Part shown: piece by piece, positions 23,844 through 34,833 of the stretch
Numbering within the stretch: the stretch's first letter is position 1
Layout: the number at the start of each line of letters is the position of its first letter
Assembly (NCBI GenBank): GCA_022592445.1
Contig: JABYQR010000018.1
Location: forward strand, 62,001 to 126,000
Source of the DNA: Cytidiella melzeri
Taxonomy: Eukaryota > Basidiomycota > Agaricomycetes > Polyporales > Irpicaceae
Direction of reading: 5' to 3'
Length of the DNA: 64,000 nt
Made by a program: the position numbers and the translations under genes
The notes under the pieces: model-generated
Database searches by the model: none
Told to the model about the DNA's origin: nothing
Seen by the model: the letters and a program-made list of their open reading frames with translations, nothing else

Positions 23844-25253
23844 ATGCTCGCCGTACAGAAACCGCCAACTTTTTTCCCCTCAACACCAGCTTATATGCAT
23901 CGCCCGACACACGCTCGTCACCCCTCTGCGCCGGTGCTCATCCGTCCAACGCACACCCCTGGCCTGCTCTCCATCTCCAAGCCTGTACAGCAGCCTGCGA
24001 AACAACAGCACCCTCAGCATCACTCCCGTGCTCCGAAGCAGTCGGCCAAGGGCAAAAACCAACGTTCACACCAGTCGGCGCCTGCTCACACTCCGTCTGT
24101 CGAGGACGACAAGAAGTCGCCACAACCCAAGCCACGATTCCCGCCTCTCACAGACAAGGCAGCAAAGTCTGGAACGTCAGCACCTTCGTCTGAGAAGCCA
24201 CCTAGGGGTCGTCAGCCCGGCAAGTCAGCCGCCAAAGATAAAGCTGATCGCAGGTGAATTTCCTCGCATTCCTCTTCTTCCTCTTGTCATCAGCCGGTCT
24301 GAGCAATGTCTTCTATATCTATCAGTGCATCTCAACAGCGTACTTATGCCCATGCACGACGACTTCCCCACCAGCCCTCTCCCACCAGGATTCATCAGCA
24401 GAACGAGTCATCGACCCGTCCTCCTGTGAACCCTTTCCGCGCGCAGTCGTTCGTTCACCGGGAGCAGGACTCGAATCTCTTCGATCCGTTCGTTGTCAAC
24501 TCAACCTCTGACAATGAGTCGACTGGCTCGATCCCTCCGGCCGAGAGCAAGGGCGGTGACAAGCCGTTCTCCTTCCGTGCTCCACCCCAGCTCAACTCAC
24601 GCCCCTCTGGCAAGCTTGCTCGTCGCCGCCAGACTGGTCAAACTGAGAACTCTCCGTCGAAGAATCTCGTTCCTGGTCGCAAGGGCCACAAGCATCCAGT
24701 CACCAGCGTATCGCAGTCAGGTCCCTCACTGGCCTTCACAAGCCCTTCTCCAGCCCTTCCTCGCCGCAACTCAGCTGACGTTTCTGCGGTTGCCTGGGAT
24801 GACTTCCCTATATGTGATGACACGACGTTGGCTAGTACTGCAACGACTCCTATCCGTGATAGCGCCAGCGTGCCTCCCAAGTATTCTAATATCACCTGGC
24901 AGCAGAGTCTCATTGACGATGGTCCCCGTACGGCTCCGTTGTCAACAGCGCTCAACTTTTCTTTCCCCGCTGTAGCCCAGTACTCCACGCCGTCCTCGGC
25001 TAATCGCCGCCGCCATCGCCGTGTTCCTAGCGAAGGCGTCTTTGCTATGTCGATGGACGAAGACTCCGCTGAGTCGTCGGACGAACTCAAGGAAGCTTTG
25101 AAGAAGCATCTTTTTGCTAGGCAAGCATCTCGCGCGGCACGACGAACTCCTACGCCCACCTCGGATAGCGCTCCGGCTAGTTTCTACGCAGGATCCGTAT
25201 TCCAAAACTCGCCCAGTCCCGACGAGCTTCCAGTGCCTGCTTTCAGGGCATGA
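23844..25253 (+). CDS. Disordered protein with C-terminal EDC1/PNRC-type decapping motif
   Basis: Two exons, join(23844..24253, 24326..25253), give 445 residues. Most of the protein is low-complexity Pro/Ser/Gln/Lys. One more ordered segment, WDDFPICDDTTLAST, lies in the middle, and an acidic-Ser helix (EDSAESSDELKEALKKHLFA) lies near the end. The C-terminus reads ASFYAGSVFQNSPSPDELPV followed by PAF. This matches the short YAGxxF-x-x-SPxPxxLPxPxF motif of yeast Edc1/Edc2 and animal PNRC proteins, which binds the EVH1 domain of Dcp1 and activates Dcp2 mRNA decapping. The motif match is seen in the sequence. The role in decapping is inferred from family knowledge, because the rest of the protein has no alignable domain. 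Confidence 0.75.
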
Positions 25254-27600
25254 ATGTATTTTTAACTTTTCTAGAATATAACAAGTGTATAGGTGAGCCA
25301 TCATGTCGAGTAGTCCAAGGGTGATTACTGACTACGGTGGTCATGTAGTTTAGGTTATTCGGGGCACCATAGATGCGCATATACCACCATTGATGTTAAT
25401 TATCACAAATCCGATTCCTCAAGTCCTCCGCGTCGACCGCGCTCAATGTCACCATTCTCTTTCATCGCGGGACGGCTACTCTACCATGTAGCTGCCCCGC
25501 TTTTAGATTTTGGACCCATTACCTCAACGCTCGGCTTCGTCGTTTACTCCACGATTTTCTCTGGTTCTCTGGTCCACCCCGAATTTACCTTGGCCGCCCT
25601 TGTTCATTCAAAAGTCTTCTTACCACGGTCATCCTCCCGTCTACGGTCACTCGCTTCGAACTCTGAACACTCTCGATACCCTTCGTCCCAACGTTGGGTT
25701 CGGCACAGGACCACCGACACGGTATTCATCCCCCCGTCAGCCGGTGGCTTCTATGGTCGTATTGTCTCGTTCCGTAATCGCCTGAGCGCTGCACGCTTCG
25801 TCACAACGATCGATGGCACCATCTATTTCTGCCTAAATATCTCTGTCCGGTACCCTACTCCCCATCAATTGTGTCAGTATTATCCAACATCACACCAACA
25901 ACATTCATAAATTCTGCAATGCTCTCGCACATCCTTCGCACCAGCAATTTCTTTGCATCTGCATTTTCTCCACCTCTCACCGCATTCCCCACCCGCGCGT
26001 GCTGTGCACAAGAAGCCATCACTATTATCGCCACGCTATTCCCCACTCTCCATACTGCCGCCTTGCACACCCACATCCATGCTTTCAAGCACGCGCGGCG
26101 TTGTACTATTCGCGACGATAGATTTAAAGAAAAGAAGTATCATAACACGAGGAAGAGAGTGTTGATAGGGTCTATTTATACACCACCTACAACGCGGCCG
26201 TATGACGAGGATTGGACGGCGCGTTTGGGTTTTATTATCTGTGTTTCTCCTCGGTCGTTTCCGGCAAGCATGCGCATGTGCTTTTGGATTTCGGGACTTT
26301 GTTCATTCCATACACCACCTTTTAAACCCATCCTACGACTTACAGCCTTTTTCTTCATTTCCCAACCTTCATTGTTACGTCTAATGGTCGAGTCGGAGCC
26401 GTACTTTTTTCACTCTTTGACTCGACTACGACATCTATTTCGCCTCCTATATTCTTTCGCCATTGCCAACTTCAAACCGATCAATTTTTTCTGTGCCACA
26501 GCGGCCCCTTTTCTTTCCCTACCTTCAGTCCCGCCTTGCTGCACTCACGTATCAATAACGCACCCCAATTCCGGTTGTTAGCGGCTCATTTTCTCCTGTC
26601 TCGATATTTTCTCATGTGCAGTAGTATCTTCAATGACTTCCTATTACATACGTCCTGCACCCTTGCTCGTTTGTAGCGTGGACTGCATTAGCCGTTGCTA
26701 GATTTTTTCTGTCTCTTTCCCTCCTTGTCGTGCAATTTTTATGTTTGTCTTTTTCTTTACTCGTTCCATCTCTAGCATCCATACGTACACACCACTCCCC
26801 CGATTCCTTGCACACCTTTACCCCTCTACCCCACGTCTTCATGTCGTCGTTCCTTTCCATCATGGTTGGTAGTGTCTGTCGGTCGAACGTTCGCTGTTGG
26901 TATGGTGAGTCCCTGTTCTTCACTTACAATCGGGAAGATGCTAACTGTTGTTCAATAGTTCTCGAAGGATGAAAGTCTTTTTGACTTCTTGGACCACTAT
27001 CAGCCCTGCGTCACTACAATCGCCCTATACAACGTCGCTCGTCGTCAACTCTGGGTTTCGGCCTCGAGTGGAGGACGCTTTGGCGGATCTCCGCACCCCC
27101 ACTCCTTCATTACATCAAAAGACCCGTCTCGGCCTCCTCATTCGACATCGTCCAAACCGCTCACTCAACTTACTCCACTCGCCGTGGCCAGAGTCGCCCT
27201 ACGCTCATTACCGACTCTCGTTCCTGCGTCTTGTTCCTATCTCTCTGCCTCACAACGTCCCGTCTTGTTGACACTAAGTATCACATCAAATATATCAAAT
27301 GTACTAGATACTCTTTTGTTGCGTTTCATTGACCTCTTTGGAGGCGATGAGAATGAAAAGCATGGAATGTTCTCAATACACCAGGGGATGCGATGAATGT
27401 GTGTCGGTTCAGGAATTGGACCTCCTCTGGTTTAGTAACCTCCTTCTGCTGCGTTATGTGAACGTGAGCAGGATGCGCAACGGTGGCGGAAGGCGTGCTT
27501 TCTAGTCTTCCCTAGGCGGAGTAGAAGGGAGGCGGGCCAAACCTCGCGATCGTGCCTCTTGTCTGACCAATTTGGTGAGTTTGTCAATGGCATCCTGGAC
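25254..27600. other. Pyrimidine-rich stretch with no recognised protein
   Basis: From about 25440 to 27280 the plus strand is strongly C/T-rich with long T and TC runs. Open frames (for example 25446-25910, 25871-26581, 26989-27396) are low-complexity Ser/Pro/Leu/Thr products of that composition. A plausible intron (GTGAGT...GCTAAC...AATAG, 26905-26959) suggests the plus strand is transcribed and spliced. It could be a long non-coding RNA or a gene I cannot read. No function is assigned. Confidence 0.4.
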
Positions 27601-27674
27601 GAGCACGGTCAAGTTCTCATTCCTACGCATAACTCAAAGTGGGTAGTTTGTGCCGAACATCTTGCAAAGTGAAA

Positions 27675-27748
27675 GGTACAAGTCCTACTAGTAGATAAGG
27701 CTCGTTCAAAAGGTACAATTCCTAGTAGTAGATAAGGCTCGTTCAGAA
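27675..27748. repeat. 37 bp head-to-tail direct repeat
   Basis: Two adjacent 37 bp units, 27675-27711 and 27712-27748, both beginning GGTACAA and sharing GTAGATAAGGCTCGTTCA, with only a few mismatches. The duplication lies inside the BTB relic region and looks recent. Confidence 0.85.
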
Positions 27749-27799
27749 AAATACCGCGGAAATAGACGGCAGTCTTCAGGCAGACCCAGGACATCTGGC

Positions 27800-28370
27800 C
27801 GTGATAGTATTCCTGCCAAAGCGACGGGAGACAGTTTCCGAGTCGTACCTCACTGGCATGATCTGCCTCTAACCCTGACACCCGTTTTAGTGACTCCTAG
27901 GTCGGAAGACCGAAGAAACTTGTCAGCCTTTCCCAAAGCACTCTTCTCTCCATTTTGTAGCCGTCATTCCATGTTGTTGAGCACGGCAGACTGTCCATAG
28001 GGACTGCGATGCTCCCCGAACACGAATAAAGCCTTGAAGTGGGCACCGTGACAGCGCAGTGGTCTGATGTTCCTGCGTAAGTAGCGATAGATGTTCGAAA
28101 CGCAACGCAATGGGGTGAAAAAGTCTTTCAATTGCTTGATCTCGAGTCGAACAACAGGTAGCATGGGGACAAGGTAACCGAAGAGTGTTCTGGCAGCGAA
28201 AATCGCTCCGTAACTTGGCTCTCTACTGAGACACGGCTTCAGAGAGCCGAGGAGGGCAGTCTTCAAGTACTGAAGCCAGACTCGATGCACCTGTTGGTCG
28301 ACTTGAGCTATATAGGCAGTGGGTCACCAGTAGCACCTTAGTCAACGAGAAATCCTGCCAAAGCGAGGAG
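27800..28370 (-). pseudogene. Decayed partial copy of the BTB gene 3' end
   Basis: On the minus strand the frame ending at 27897 reads SLPCSTTWNDGYKMERRVLW and then ERLTSFFGLPT before a stop. It aligns to the intact BTB gene's CLPCFRAWKDSHAEGRQELW and DSLPSFFGLPTW; the Trp codon has become TAG. The non-coding 3' flank is duplicated too: 27812-27880 resembles 28355-28422 (CTGCCAAAGCGA ... TACCTCACTGGCAT). Upstream of about 28100 the similarity fades and no BTB domain is left. The relic lies directly downstream of the intact gene in the same orientation, so it is probably the remnant of a tandem duplicate. Confidence 0.75.
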
Positions 28371-28400
28371 ACTGCTACGTACCTCACTGGCATAGTTAGC

Positions 28401-29442
28401 CTAAAAAGTGCACCCTGACTGCTGCTTGAATTCCTGCCAAGTTGGAAGACCAAAGAAACTGGGAAGGCTGTCCCAAAGCTCTTGCCTGCCCTCTGCGTGG
28501 CTGTCTTTCCATGCCCTAAAGCAAGGCAGACATAATCGGGACTGGAAAACCTCGCAAAAGGACGAGAAGCTTATGAAGGGGATTATCGAGAGTGCTGCGT
28601 CAAATGTCGACGCACATTCAGCAAAAGTTATTCGACACTCGGCCGAGGTTAAACAGTCTGTCAACTGCTTGACGGTAGGGAGAAACGCCTATCGATGGAT
28701 TTTGTTTCGTGACGCCTGTCAGAGCTTGATTTTAGCGACGATAACCAATGAGCTGTTGACCTTGAATAGATTGCAGGACGACGCCAAGTCACAGTGGATC
28801 AGGTTCTCGTAGCTTATTTCACAGCACATCAGTAGGGCGGATGGTAGCAACACCTGCGCACCACACTGACGCGCGTTATTGGCGATGAGGATGAAGTCCT
28901 TGAGTGTTGTGGCTTGGAATCCCGAGTCGCAAAGATCGTCAAACAACGACAAGGTAGTGACACAATGACGTTCCACTAATCGCTGCAAGATCGCTGAGCG
29001 CAGGTATTGGACCTCGTATTTGGTGGCTACCTTCAAGACAGCCACCATGTGCGCGACGACAGGCAGGACGTCCGTCTCGAAATATCTGAACACCGATAAA
29101 ATATAGATGTAAGCATTTAGGTCGAAGTGGGAAGCGGGAAGTGGTAACGAGCTGAGTGGAGCGCACATACCGGTGGTCATGGATAGCTTTCAGGAAATGC
29201 ACAAGATCCTCTGGGTCATCAAAGACCTCCACCACAGGACGACCCTGGTACACATCCTTGAGGTCTGGCTGAGCAGAGCTGAACATGTCCTTGAACACGT
29301 CAGACCATTGCGACAGGATCCCGGAGTAGACGCAGTATAGCGTGTTCCCTGTCCTCAACACAACTGAGCCGTCCAAGTACCAAACTTCTTTGGACTCAAG
29401 TTGCAGCTGAACGTGATTTGTAGCGTCTGTGTTTACTGCCAT
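28401..29442 (-). CDS. BTB/POZ domain protein
   Basis: Exons join(28401..28688, 28746..29085, 29171..29442) give 299 residues. The N-terminal half is a BTB/POZ fold in the basidiomycete style: EVWYLDGSVVLRTGNTLYCV, GILSQWSDVFKDMFSSAQPD, VVEVFDDPEDLVHFLKAIHD, then MVAVLKVATKYEVQYLRSAI. The C-terminal half has the Cys- and Trp-containing tail typical of the expanded family (SRLCLPCFRAWKDSH, LWDSLPSFFGLPTWQEFKQQ). BTB domains dimerise and often act as Cullin-3 adaptors. No function is known for these fungal expansions. The second intron (28689-28745) removes two stop codons and contains a CTGAC branch-point-like sequence, so I prefer it to an early stop at 28719. A decayed copy lies downstream. 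Confidence 0.85.
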
Positions 29443-29778
29443 CGATGTCGTCGTTGCAGAAGTGTCCCAGCAGTGGCTGACACAGCTTGAGTTGATTCAG
29501 GTTGTGTCGAATGAGAGCATTGAGCAAGTCGTGGATTCGGGAATATATGACACTGCTTGTAACATGAAAGGTACAAGTACAAGTTGGTTTGAAATAGTAC
29601 AAACAAGAATTTTAGCAGTACTGTAAGTCCAAGACGGTCAAAGGCTCAAGAGAAACATAAGCAGCAAGGCGAATCCAGCGTAAAGCTCAGGTCACAGTAA
29701 TCCTATGACACTTCATACAGAATCGTAATTGTTGTACATTTTGTCTCGTTCTAGTCCTACATCATGGGGACTTGTTTG
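29443..29778. other. Short intergenic region BTB / RAM2
   Basis: The 336 bp between the BTB start and the RAM2 stop presumably hold the BTB promoter. No feature was recognised. Confidence 0.4.
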
Positions 29779-31086
29779 TCAGAGCTTCTTTGATCCTGTA
29801 CTCCCAGTATCTGCGAGGAAGTAAGTCAGCGAAAGAATCCGAAAACTCTGGTAAGGTGTAGACACCGACTTCCTTATTGTATCGTGTTCGTCAGCAAGCG
29901 ACTTCCAAAGCTTCACCGCCTCTCGAGTGGCCTCACCACCCTCCCGAACATAGGCTTCGGCCAGAAAATCGAGAGCCGCGACGCATGGCAGCACGGCTTC
30001 AGCGATCGGCTTGGGATTGTCCAAGTCTACCACTTCGTCTGGCGAGCGTGTCGCTGGCTGAGGCTGTGTGTAAGGAATGGCAAAATCGATGAGGCCACTC
30101 CAGGATGTACGCGTATGATCCAGAAAGCCGCGAAGGTAATTCCACGCGGAAGAATTGTTCGGTGCAAGAGAGATTTTGTCTTTCGTGAAACTTGGAATTA
30201 TGCCCGTCAGACGACTGCCATCGTAGACTAGCTCAATGAGATGTACGCACCTAATCTCTCTTTGTAAGACCTCAGCCTCTTCAGCCGGCGTTGCACCTGA
30301 TCGTCTACCGCCCCTGCTGAAAACAACAAAGAACCGGTGGTGCCACGCAGAGTTGTTCCTGACATCGGCTTCCAACAGATCGTCTACAAATGGCAGCTCT
30401 CCCAGCCAAAGCCTGGCATCGTCGACGTGAGCAAGTATCCATTCCCGGTACGACCAGGTATGATAATTTTTGGAATCTTCGTCGAGGACTTTAGCGATGA
30501 ATTCCAGCTCGTTCGTTGCTACGTCCAACGCATCATGTAACGGCTTTGATGTGGTTATCGTAGAAGGAGAGGCGGATATCAGGAGGGTGAGTAGAAGTCT
30601 GCGGTGGTGCCAGACCTGGTAAGTCTTCATGAAGTGGATGGCGATGGCGTCCATAAGTCGTAACTCGACATCCAAAGGTGCCTTGATGGCCAGTAGGGTC
30701 CTGTAGCGGTATTGCCTACAGCAGCCCTCAAGATTGGGAGCCATGATTCTCGTCATATGCTAGTACACTCACCATGCGGAATAGTGTGCAGCATTCATTC
30801 GTATGATCTTCTCAGTCAGCTCCAGCACTCGCTGGCTCATCTCACCCGTCTTGACGATACCTCGAAAGTAATCTGTAGCATCCTTGTCTGGTAGAGCAAA
30901 CGGTCTAATCTTGAGAGTACGTAGCAGTGGAAAGAAATAGCGCAGCTTACATTCTGGGTTGTAGAATATAGGAGCGATGGGGTTCACGCCGTCGTATTGC
31001 GGGATAGGTACAATATCCGTCCAATCTTCCCTCTCGCAGTACAACGGTGGCTTCATAGGAGTATTGTCTCCGCTGACATGCGACAT
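29779..31086 (-). CDS. RAM2: Protein farnesyltransferase / geranylgeranyltransferase I alpha subunit
   Basis: Alpha subunit shared by farnesyltransferase and geranylgeranyltransferase I, which prenylate CaaX proteins such as Ras and mating pheromones. Exons join(29779..30190, 30251..30715, 30773..30887, 30951..31086) give 375 residues. The start is the ATG at 31084-31086. The typical entry block is IVPIPQYDGVNPIAPIFYNP followed by DATDYFRGIVKTGEMSQR. The PPTA repeats follow, each with a W-x-x-R type core: NAAHYSAW, KTYQVWHHRRLLL, NYHTWSYREWIL, NNSAWHHRFFVV and NSSAWNYLRGF. The 30191-30250 intron is 60 nt and has no in-frame stop, so an unspliced 395-residue form would also be open. I prefer splicing because it restores REI-SFTKDKISLAPNN. 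The stop lies about 336 bp from the BTB gene start. Confidence 0.92.
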
Positions 31087-31347
31087 TCCAGCAAATCGCC
31101 GTTCACAATGCAGGACACAGTAAGCAGTTCGAAGTTTAGAGACAATGATGAACGTTGAGTGGCTTGGGCCTTTTTGTACGTTAGGGTGGGCGTCAGACAA
31201 TAATAAGCTGTCTCAAGAAGGATTTGATTGGAAGTAAGATCGTAGCGTAAACGAATTTGAGAGCATAATATACGAGTGCGAACTTGGTGCAGTACCAATA
31301 CGAGCGACCACAAGGTTACAACAACACGAAGAAATCACACGAAACTT

Positions 31348-32849
31348 TCAAGCGGCAGCAACTGGGGCGGAAGTAGCAGTGTAATCCTGCGCAATACTGA
31401 TGTTAGAATAGTCAGAAACCGTTGTAATGGGCTGGTTTACCTCCATCTCAGCGTCCAGATCGGCAGCAGTTTTAGCAGGCCTTTCACTCCTTTTACGACC
31501 ACCTGCACCACCCCCACGTCCTCTTCTCGGCCTTCCTCCGGTCCTAAATGGGTATCAGATCGTCAACCGACGCGCAGTCGGAGAAATTTGAGTTTGACTA
31601 ACCTGGCTGCGCCTTCAATGGCAACGGCAGCGGGGGGAAGTGGCGCAACGCGCGAAACCAATGATGCGGGTCGGGACGGGTCGACAATGATTTCAATCTT
31701 CATTGGACGTTCTGTTTGTATGCGTTGATATTGGAGGTAGGGGGCGAGGGAGAAGGCAGAGTAATTCATCAGTTGAGTGTTCGAAGGTTCTAAACAAGCA
31801 GGCAATCAAAGAGAACCACATATCGCGCGATGAAGGGTTCAGAGGAACAACGTAGAGCGTCACTTGCTGGATCTTAATCCTGTACATCGACTTGACTTCC
31901 ATGTGTCCCTCCTCCTGGGTCAGCAGTGCCGTCTTCTGTCCTCAATGGTCTTCAACCTCGCGATCACCGTGACCAATACAGGCGACCACTCATCCAGCAG
32001 GTGGCATACCTGTAACGGCGCCACCCACGCCGAACTCGTCATCGTGTGGCAAGGATGATCAGACCGCGCCGCACTGGAGTCAACGACAAATGTAGGGTAG
32101 AGAGTGCGCCCCCAAGTCCCAGCTGAGGACGAAGATCGTTTGCTGAAGCCCTGGGACCCCTATTGCGCTCTTCATCGGCACCTGCGAGAAGCCCAGCCAC
32201 GTGGAACGATGAACGCTTCACCCAGCATCCTCTTCTTACAAGGACGTATCTCAAGCACCGAGCACAACAATGGCAAGGCGAACAATGGAGCCATGGAAAG
32301 ATGGAGAGTGAAAGCAGTCGATACTAACTTCCGTCAACAAGGCGATTGTGGTATTGCTGATACGCCCTGGTGCCATCGCCCTTGCGCGAGAATTCAACAG
32401 AGGCGACACCCTTTGAATTGCCCTTGGCATCTAGAAGGAGAGTGACATCCCGGAGAGGTCCGACGGTGGTTGTGAACAGCTCCTGTTTGAACAATCAACA
32501 AAGACAAAAATAGCATTGTACGTTGTGACTCACCCTAATTTGCGGTTCATTCACATCGAGAGGAAGGTTGGAGACCATAATCTTCTCCGACGGCAGAGGG
32601 GTACCGGCGCCCTTAGTGTTTGTGGCGGCGGGAGCAGCACGAGCGCGCGCTGCGGGACTGTTGGAAGACCCAAGAACCTGTGATTTGGCACTTCCACGAC
32701 GACTGCTGGTACGGCGACCACCCTTCGCGCGAGCGTTGATGATCTGCAAAGCGCAGGCATATCAACATTGTCGTCCTTTGTATTCACAGCGAGAGACAAT
32801 GTCTCATATTTTCTGAAAGACTTCTCACCTCGTCGAGAGTTTTGTCCAT
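31348..32849 (-). CDS. YRA1: ALY/REF mRNA export adaptor with one long intron
   Basis: RNA-binding adaptor that couples splicing/TREX to mRNA export by contacting the Sub2/UAP56 helicase and the Mex67 export receptor. Exons join(31348..31386, 31441..31543, 31603..31711, 32329..32482, 32534..32743, 32829..32849) give 211 residues. The N-terminal Sub2-binding motif is MDKTLDEIINARAKGG. Basic linkers and an RRM follow: EKIMVSNLPLDVNEPQIREL as RNP2, GNSKGVASVEFSRKGDGTRA as RNP1. Then comes KRPMKIEIIVDP, an Arg/Gly tail, and a C-terminal second helicase-binding motif DLDAEMEDYT. Introns are 43-85 nt except the third (31712-32328), which is 617 nt. It is divergent from RPC31 with 255 bp between starts. 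Confidence 0.93.
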
Positions 32850-33104
32850 GTTGAGTGGTGTTTGATGATAAGGGGTTAACTTGGTTAGCGTTGGCGACGC
32901 AGATGGTGGGCAAGGGAGAAGAGGCGTTGCTGGCGTGTTGGCCCATGCCCGTGGAGTTTGAACGCATCTTTATATCTGTTATCGGAGTTGGAAACCAGTT
33001 GTTACTGCCTTTGTGAATGTTTGTGATCCAGAATGATCCCATCATTGCAAGCTTGGTCTGTCTCATCCCAAGTCTAGGCTGGATTGTATATTGGACGTAC
33101 GCAA
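32850..33104. promoter_or_regulatory. Divergent YRA1 / RPC31 promoter
   Basis: Only 255 bp separate the start codons of two RNA-biogenesis genes, so they must share regulatory sequence. No specific element was identified with confidence. Confidence 0.55.
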
Positions 33105-34037
33105 ATGAAGATGTCTAGAGGAGGCCGTGGAGGAGGTAGAGGTGGTAGAGGAGGTTTTGGTGGCAGAGGTGGCTTTGGCGGTGCCAGTGGCGTGCCACCA
33201 ATGGGCCTGACTTTCGCAGATATCCAAAATCTTTCTCGAGAAGCTACGGAGTTGTATCCAGTAAGGACACTCACTCACTTTCCGACATATGCTAACGTCT
33301 TCCCTATATTTTCATAGCCACTGGATCCTCTTCCAGTACTCGCAGAGTACAGCGAAGAAGAAAAGCGTATAGCAGAGCTACAAATTGGCTTTACGACGCG
33401 TCTGAGAGAATCGGCATATTATATCGCGGAACCTACAAAATCAACTGGTGCGGTTAATCCTCTGATTATCTTCGCATGAGCTGACGAAGAAACAGAGCTC
33501 CCTAAGTTCTCAGACAAGTACCGTCCTTCGCCAGCATCCCAGCCCACGTTGAAGAGGAAAGACCTGCATGAACCATTCTTCCCTAGAGGAGTCTTCGACG
33601 ACTATTTCAACCCTCGAAAAAAGAAAGCAGGTGAGTGAATCAAACTGCTATAGTTTCTTGTTACAGCAATAACCTCAGTGCATTACCAGCTGAGCGACTA
33701 TCTTCCAAAAAACGCTTAAACCTTGACGAACTGGTAGAAGACACGGAAGAACAGGTAAGCTTACTGAAGCTCTTACTAGTATCGACTTGACAGCACCGTT
33801 AGGACAAATCCGACGCCGAAAAATCGGACGCAGGCTCTATAGCTGCTGCGGATTCAGACTATGATGTCGACGAGGAGTACGATAATGACTATGCCGAAAA
33901 TTACTTCGATAATGGCGAAGGTGATGATAATGAAGATCTGGGCGGAGGGGGTGGTGAGGAAGGAGGTGGTGGTAAGTACGACATAACCCGTAAATTCGTT
34001 GACTCATGGCTGCAAAGTAGGGCTCGACTACGACTGA
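33105..34037 (+). CDS. RPC31: RNA polymerase III subunit Rpc31 (RPC7)
   Basis: Subunit of the Pol III-specific initiation subcomplex that helps recruit the enzyme to tRNA and 5S promoters. Exons join(33105..33260, 33318..33447, 33496..33630, 33690..33754, 33803..33971, 34021..34037) give 223 residues; a second in-frame ATG at 33111 would give 221. The N-terminus is Gly/Arg-rich (MSRGGRGGGRGGRGGFGG), then the conserved PPMGLTFADIQNLSREATEL and YPPLDPLPVLAEYSEEEKRI. The middle has KFSDKYRPSPASQPTLKRKD and RGVFDDYFNPRKKK. The acidic C-terminal tail (DSDYDVDEEYDNDYAENYFD) ends LDYD. This order is diagnostic of the family. Confidence 0.92.
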
Positions 34038-34833
34038 AATCGCTTTTAATTCGCCGCGTGTTCGATATATGCTGCTCTGTCCCGAGGTCCTCTCAGTACT
34101 TTGACAATACCTGAGTCTCGTACGTTCAATTCATTTGAATGAACTCCGTCGCGTGTGATGAACTTACTGCGCAGAAGCCTACCTGGTCAATAATGTTCCA
34201 TATTGGCGCAACACATTCCATGTACGAGTATCACGTCGTATCCTTGTTTCTTGGTGAATACCGATACAGCTCGTTCTCTCTTCCCATCCGCGGACTGTCT
34301 GTTGTTAGGCTGATCCCACTAACTATGATGCACAATGGTACATGGGTATTCTCTCAGTAGAAACGGCATCCTGGTGAGTCCTCCTAGGTGATACGCGCAT
34401 CAGAGCTGACCCTTGGGTGTTTGGGATGATTTAGTTTCGTGTCTCCGTTACGCGCACACCTTCTTTGCACAGCATCACCTGGATATCGGTTACCTTGCGC
34501 TCTCTGAATCATCGTCGTTCTTCCGCACCAGAGAAAGCCCTTCCTTTGGCGAAGACTGCGGATTCGCAGTATGCGATGTATTTTCCATACTGTCAGCGAC
34601 GACCCGCATGCAGCACTACTTTTGCACGCGTTTCGTTGAATCATTTGGCTATGGTAGTCACATATATAGCCGGCAATGCAGTTTGCGGCATCTATGTGGC
34701 CCTCTTAGCGTATGTACAAGGATGATCTTGGAAAGACTGCAACAGTCTTCTACCTCGTGCACAATTCCAGGAGCCGATGTAGAATGCGCCCGTAAAGGGA
34801 TTTTGCCACCTCAATCGTTGTCCGCAGCCTCTC
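34038..34833. other. Region upstream of the MYND gene, 5' exons unresolved
   Basis: The MYND gene's frame is open back to an acceptor-like GATGTAG at 34776-34782, so at least one upstream exon is likely in this 0.8 kb. Candidate open frames (34413-34898 plus) do not look like the N-terminal DUF4470 block expected of related proteins, and I could not assemble a convincing exon chain. Confidence 0.4.

Noticed and set aside
24556..25159. Antisense frames over the decapping-cofactor gene
   Set aside because: They are shadows of a Ser/Pro-rich coding strand; the plus-strand model closes at 446 codons and carries a known motif.
28719..28745. Early stop after IVAKIKL in the BTB gene, suggesting a truncated protein
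   Set aside because: A 57 nt intron (28689-28745) with a branch-like CTGAC removes two stops and joins the conserved BTB tail in phase.
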